This document shows, piece by piece, positions 6,252 to 9,573 of a stretch of 9,573 nt of DNA; positions within the stretch are counted from its first letter, which is position 1, and each line of letters starts with the position of its first letter. The notes beneath the pieces are model-generated. The model was given only the letters and a program-made list of their open reading frames with translations. It was not told the DNA's origin and did not search any database. A program made the position numbers and the translations under genes. Where the stretch lies: assembly GCA_016935715.1 (NCBI GenBank), contig JAFGQJ010000377.1:1-9573 (forward strand), in the 5' to 3' direction. Origin of the DNA: Spirochaetales bacterium. Its GTDB lineage: Bacteria > Spirochaetota > Spirochaetia > SZUA-6 > DRHE01.

Positions 6252-7115
6252 ATGCGGCAGACTCGATTCCTGTCACGGCAGCTCGGGAAGGCCTTCGCCA
6301 GGGTTCGCTCCAGCACCCTCACCTCGGCCGGCCTGGCGATCATCGGGCTTTTCGCCGTGCTGGCGGTCTTCGCCCCCCTGATCGCGCCGCACGACCCCTA
6401 CACCACCGACCTGGAGGCCACTTACCAACCTCCCTCGTGGAGGCATCCCTTCGGCACGGACAATGTGGGACGCGACGTGTTCAGCAGGGTCATCTACGGA
6501 AGCCGCATCGCCTTCGCCATAACGGTCATCGTGGTCCTCCTGGAGCTGGCCATCAGCGTTCCCCTGGCCCTGGTTTCCTCGTACATCGGCGGGGCCTTCG
6601 ACGAGGCGGTGATGCGGGTCATGGACATGATCATATCGATCCCGCACCTGCTGCTGGCCATAGTGATCGTGGCCATGCTCGGCCCCGGCATGCGCAACGC
6701 CATCCTGGCGATTTCGATCAGCTACATGCCGATGCTCGCCCGGCTGGTGAGAAGCGTTGTCCTGTCCATCAAAGAGGAGCCCTACATCGAAGCCTGCCGG
6801 GTGCTGCGGTTCAGCTCGGTGCGGATCGTTTTCGCCCACATCCTGCCGAACATCGTCTCCGTGATCATCGTGCAGCTTTCCCTGGACCTGGGCTACGCTC
6901 TCATCGACATGGCCGCGCTGAGCTTCATCGGCCTTGGGGTTCAGCCTCCCCGGGCCTCCTGGGGAGCGATGCTGGCCCTGGGCAAGAGCTATCTCCTGCA
7001 CAGCCCCTGGATGACCATCTTTCCCGGCATCTGCATCGCCCTGCTGGTATTCGGGTTCAACCTGTTCGGCATCGGTCTGGGCTTCATCCTCAACCCGCGC
7101 CGGCGCGAGCGATAG
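6252..7115 (+). CDS. ABC importer permease, DppC/OppC type
   Basis: The 287-residue protein is the second membrane subunit. An N-terminal cytoplasmic tail leads into segment one (27-46), ending APLIAPHDPY. The typical periplasmic motif HPFGTDNVGRDVFSRVIYGSR is at 65-85, and five further hydrophobic segments follow to about 280. The ATPase-coupling loop is EACRVLRFSSVRIVFAHILPN (180-200). The position of the almost invariant Gly (EAAxxxG) holds Arg186, encoded by CGG. The start ATG is 2 nt after the upstream TGA, with only a weak AGGA-like ribosome site, which suggests translational coupling. GTG of the next gene follows after 13 nt. The family call is secure; full activity with the Arg is not certain. 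Confidence 0.92.
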   Translation: MRQTRFLSRQLGKAFARVRSSTLTSAGLAIIGLFAVLAVFAPLIAPHDPYTTDLEATYQPPSWRHPFGTDNVGRDVFSRVIYGSRIAFAITVIVVLLELAISVPLALVSSYIGGAFDEAVMRVMDMIISIPHLLLAIVIVAMLGPGMRNAILAISISYMPMLARLVRSVVLSIKEEPYIEACRVLRFSSVRIVFAHILPNIVSVIIVQLSLDLGYALIDMAALSFIGLGVQPPRASWGAMLALGKSYLLHSPWMTIFPGICIALLVFGFNLFGIGLGFILNPRRRER

Positions 7116-7128
7116 GGAGGAAGCGCAC

Positions 7129-8091
7129 GTGGGCGAACCGAGCCTGCTCGAAGTCGAGAAGCTTTCGACCCATTTCCTGCTGAAGCACGGCACCGTGCGG
7201 GCGGTGGAGGAGGTGGATCTGCAGGTCCGTACTGGAGAGACTGTGGGGCTGGCTGGAGAGAGCGGCTGCGGGAAGTCGACCCTCGCCCGGGCAATCCTGC
7301 AGCTGGTACCCCCGCCCGGGCGGACAGTAGCCGGGCGGGTCCGTTTCGAAGGCGCCGACCTTCTCGAGCTGCCCGAACGGGAGCTGCGCCGCATCCGCGG
7401 CTCGCGGCTGTCCCTGATCTTCCAGGACCCCTCGAGCTTTCTCAATCCCACCATCTCGATCGGACGGCAGATCTGCGACGTCATAACGGCCCACGGCGAC
7501 GTCGATTTCCGCGAGGCGCGGCAGCGGACCGTCGGCCTGCTGGACAGCCTGGGCATACCCGAAGCCCGGCGTCGCTTCGGCGCCTTCCCACACGAGCTTT
7601 CCGGTGGCATGAAACAGAGGGTGCTGATCGCCATGGCCATCTGCGCCGACCCTCAGCTGGTCATCGCGGATGAGCCCACCACGGCCCTGGACGTAACAAT
7701 CCAGAGGCAGATCCTCGAGCTGATCAAGGACAAGGTCATCCGCGGCGGCTCGGCCCTGCTGTTCATCACCCACGATCTGAGCATCCTGGCGGAGATCTGC
7801 GACCGCGTCTACACCATGTACGCAGGCCGCATTGTAGAGCACGGACTCACCATGGACTTCTTCAAAAATCCCCTGCATCCCTACACGCGGAAGCTCCTCG
7901 CGGCCATACCGCGCCACGACCTCAAGCGGCCGCTGTCGGAGATCCGGGGCGCCCCGCCGCGTCTGGACAGCCTTCCCGCCGGCTGCAGCTTCCAGCCCCG
8001 CTGTGATCTGGCGGGGCCGCGCTGCCTGCGGGAGTCACCCCGCCTGCGCGAGCTGGAATCTCAGCACTGGGTGAGCTGCCACAATGTCTAG
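7129..8091 (+). CDS. ABC importer ATPase, DppD/OppD type
   Basis: This 320-residue cytoplasmic ATPase powers the importer together with the next gene product. All nucleotide-site motifs are intact: Walker A GESGCGKST (43-51), Q-loop Gln99 in IFQDP, signature LSGGM (157-161), Walker B LVIADE (177-182) with catalytic Glu182, and H-loop His215. The C-terminal oligopeptide-type extension (about 245-320) begins HPYTRKLLAAIP and carries Cys286, 292, 299 and 317. This pattern is linked to an iron-sulfur cluster in structures of related Opp/Dpp importers (from memory). The start is a GTG with GGGAGG 8 nt upstream, which shares one base with the previous gene's TAG. The 3' end overlaps the next gene by 8 nt. 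Confidence 0.94.
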   Translation: MGEPSLLEVEKLSTHFLLKHGTVRAVEEVDLQVRTGETVGLAGESGCGKSTLARAILQLVPPPGRTVAGRVRFEGADLLELPERELRRIRGSRLSLIFQDPSSFLNPTISIGRQICDVITAHGDVDFREARQRTVGLLDSLGIPEARRRFGAFPHELSGGMKQRVLIAMAICADPQLVIADEPTTALDVTIQRQILELIKDKVIRGGSALLFITHDLSILAEICDRVYTMYAGRIVEHGLTMDFFKNPLHPYTRKLLAAIPRHDLKRPLSEIRGAPPRLDSLPAGCSFQPRCDLAGPRCLRESPRLRELESQHWVSCHNV

Positions 8092-9055
8092 TATGCAGCC
8101 GGTGCTGGAGACGCTCGATCTGCACAAGCGCTTCCTCCATACCAGGAACGTTCTCACCCGTCTGCTGTCCGGGACGCGCTGGGTACGCGCCGTGGACGGC
8201 GTAGATCTGGAGCTTTACCCGGGAGAGGTCCTGGCCCTGGTCGGGGAGAGCGGCTGCGGCAAGACGACCCTGGCCAAGCTGATTCTCGGGCTGCTGTCGC
8301 CGAGCCGGGGAGAGATCCGGGTGTTCGGGAGGAGCCCCGGTGAATACGGGGCACGCCTGGCCACGCTGCTGCAGATCGTGTTCCAGCAGGGCCGCTCCTC
8401 CCTCAACCCCCGCATCACCGTGGGGGCGCTGCTCAGGGAGGCGATCCGCGTTCACAGGGCCGCCCCGGACGTGGGAGCCGCCGTGGACCGGCTGCTTCAT
8501 CTGGTCAACCTGGGCCAGGAGCACAAAGAACGCTTCGCCCACGAACTTTCAGGAGGCGAGGCGCAGCGGGTGGTGATCGCCCGCGCCCTTGCTCTCAATC
8601 CCTCGATTCTGATCGCCGACGAGCCCACCTCGGCCCTGGATGTTTCCATCCAGGCCCGCATCTTGAACCTCCTGGCCCGTCTGCGCGGGGAGCTGGACCT
8701 GACCATGATGCTCATCACCCACAATCTGGGCAGCGTGCGTCAGATCGCCGACCGCGTGGCGGTCATGTACCTCGGGGTGCTGGTGGAGCAGGCCGCCACG
8801 GAGGAGCTGTTCGAGAGGCCCTGCCATCCCTACACCGAGGCCCTGTTCGCCGCCGTTCCGATCCCGGATCCGGCGGTGAAGCGCAAGCTGATCGTGCTCA
8901 AGGGTGAAACCCCGAGCCCCGTCGACATTCCCTCCGGCTGCCGCTTCCACCCCCGCTGCCCCTACGCCCGGGCGGCCTGCCGGGAGACCGAACCGGCCTA
9001 CCGGGAGCTCTCACCGGGTCGCCGGGTGGCCTGCCACTTCCCGCTGACGGGTTAG
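8084..9055 (+). CDS. ABC importer ATPase, DppF/OppF type
   Basis: The 323-residue second ATPase completes the importer. It has Walker A GESGCGKTT (54-62), Q-loop Gln101, signature LSGGE (155-159), Walker B LIADE with Glu180, and H-loop His213. Two small departures from the family are seen: the Q-loop reads FQQGRSSLNP rather than FQDPxxSLNP, and the H-loop reads THN rather than THD. The C-terminal extension starts HPYTEALFAAVP and has Cys286, 292, 299 and 317, the same numbering and spacing as in the partner ATPase. The ATG at 8084 overlaps the upstream gene; the in-frame ATG at 8093 is an equally good start, since neither has a strong ribosome site. The gene ends 8 nt before the convergent lipoprotein gene. 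Confidence 0.93.
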   Translation: MSSMQPVLETLDLHKRFLHTRNVLTRLLSGTRWVRAVDGVDLELYPGEVLALVGESGCGKTTLAKLILGLLSPSRGEIRVFGRSPGEYGARLATLLQIVFQQGRSSLNPRITVGALLREAIRVHRAAPDVGAAVDRLLHLVNLGQEHKERFAHELSGGEAQRVVIARALALNPSILIADEPTSALDVSIQARILNLLARLRGELDLTMMLITHNLGSVRQIADRVAVMYLGVLVEQAATEELFERPCHPYTEALFAAVPIPDPAVKRKLIVLKGETPSPVDIPSGCRFHPRCPYARAACRETEPAYRELSPGRRVACHFPLTG

Positions 9056-9063
9056 CCGCCGTT

Positions 9064-9510
9064 CTATTTTCGATAGAAGTACGAGGGATACTCGGCCGCA
9101 TCCCACTCGGCCGGGAAATCCTCCTCCGACCACAGGATGGTCCAGTCCATCTTCTGGAGATCCAGCTTCGACAGCTCGTAAACGGTCGTATTCGTATCGT
9201 GGTAGCGGATGGTGTCCCTGAACCAGATCCAGCCCTCGGATTCGGTCCAGGCCTTGACTATGGTGAACAGACCCGTCCTCTCGCCGACCTCCTCGTACGT
9301 CTTGTCGTACTGCTGCAGATTCCCCTGCAGATCTATGATCCGCCTGGCCGGGGATGTCGAACGATCATACTCGGTGTTTTTCCACTCGCCGCTGATTTTC
9401 TCCATGAGCTCCTCGCCGGGGTAAGGCTTCTTCGAGCTCGCACAACCTGGGATCAGAGAGAGAACCGCTGCCGCCATGGCCAGAACCGCCAACACTCTTT
9501 TTCCGGTCAT
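9064..9510 (-). CDS. Small predicted lipoprotein of unknown function
   Basis: This 148-residue protein has a signal peptide: a KR-containing N-terminus, a hydrophobic core (6-20) and a lipobox-like LIPGC with Cys23, so it is probably lipid-anchored in the cell envelope. The mature part opens with SSKKPYPGEELMEKISGEWKNTEYD and is rich in Trp, Tyr and charged residues. The GEWKNTEYD start and the alternating strands suggest a small beta-barrel (lipocalin-like) domain, but I do not recognise a defined family. The frame extends to 9531, but the ATG at 9510 has AGGAGG 5 nt upstream and gives a normal signal peptide. It is transcribed toward the importer operon and is probably independent of it. 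Confidence 0.75.
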   Translation of the reverse strand: MTGKRVLAVLAMAAAVLSLIPGCASSKKPYPGEELMEKISGEWKNTEYDRSTSPARRIIDLQGNLQQYDKTYEEVGERTGLFTIVKAWTESEGWIWFRDTIRYHDTNTTVYELSKLDLQKMDWTILWSEEDFPAEWDAAEYPSYFYRK

Positions 9511-9515
9511 TGCAT

Positions 9516-9521
9516 CCTCCT
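9516..9521 (-). promoter_or_regulatory. Ribosome binding site of the small lipoprotein
   Basis: AGGAGG on the minus strand, 5 nt before the ATG at 9510. It decides this start over the ATG at 9531. Confidence 0.75.
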
Positions 9522-9530
9522 GTATCCCCA

Positions 9531-9536
9531 ATTATA
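9531..9536 (-). promoter_or_regulatory. Candidate -10 box of the lipoprotein gene
   Basis: A perfect TATAAT on the minus strand. Transcription would start near 9524 and give a leader of about 14 nt that just includes AGGAGG. No good -35 hexamer is found at 16-18 nt, so the promoter would need an activator or another contact. Confidence is limited. Confidence 0.35.
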
Positions 9537-9573
9537 GGCGATCCGGAAGAGATCTGCCCGGCCGCTGCGTTTC

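Noticed and set aside
4966..6276. Minus-strand open frame (436 codons) opposite the first permease
   Set aside because: The translation is dominated by His, Gln, Asp and Gly, as expected opposite membrane-protein codons, and the + strand permease is certain.
6273..7640. Minus-strand open frame (455 codons) opposite the second permease and first ATPase
   Set aside because: It spans two certain + strand genes and shows antisense composition without any motif.
9062..9078. Inverted repeat TTCTAT/ATAGAA as terminator between the convergent ends
   Set aside because: The stem is only 6 bp and AT-rich with no following T-run, and it lies inside the last codons of the lipoprotein gene; it is too weak to call.

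Overview
The window is GC-rich, densely coded bacterial DNA. The organism is probably a free-living, GC-rich spirochaete (Spirochaetota). The main hint is the substrate-binding protein, whose signal peptide ends in YA|GGKGEEQ, a style common in spirochaetal exported proteins. The short lipoprotein at the right end is compatible with this. The assignment is an inference; no rRNA or other marker gene is present.

Left part (1-3463): the C-terminal part of a D-2-hydroxyacid dehydrogenase enters from the left edge on the + strand. It converges on a minus-strand alpha/beta hydrolase (615-1370). A 124-bp divergent region follows, holding a perfect 8-bp inverted repeat and candidate promoters. It leads to two + strand amidohydrolase-2 family genes joined by an ATGA overlap. 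The first has a complete metal site. The second is a same-length homologue that has lost three of its metal ligands. Behind them lies a PIN-domain toxin gene broken by an in-frame TAG, which also lacks the usual second catalytic acid.

Central and right part (3464-9055): a strong sigma70-type promoter (TTGACA-17-AATAAT) precedes a complete peptide/nickel-type (Opp/Dpp) ABC importer operon. The order is periplasmic binding protein, two permeases and two ATPases, with intergenic gaps or overlaps of 2 nt, 13 nt and -8 nt after the first permease. A large GC-rich hairpin sits between the binding-protein gene and the first permease gene, where it can raise binding-protein output relative to the membrane parts. 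The operon converges, 8 nt apart, on a minus-strand small lipoprotein gene (9064-9510).

How the genes may work together: the importer would bring in a peptide-like or otherwise amide- or ester-containing small molecule. The cytoplasmic amidohydrolase, the serine hydrolase and perhaps the hydroxyacid dehydrogenase could process it. The substrate cannot be read from the sequence, and this link rests on gene proximity alone. No RNA gene, CRISPR array, insertion sequence or phage gene was seen. No stretch over 300 bases lacks a gene.
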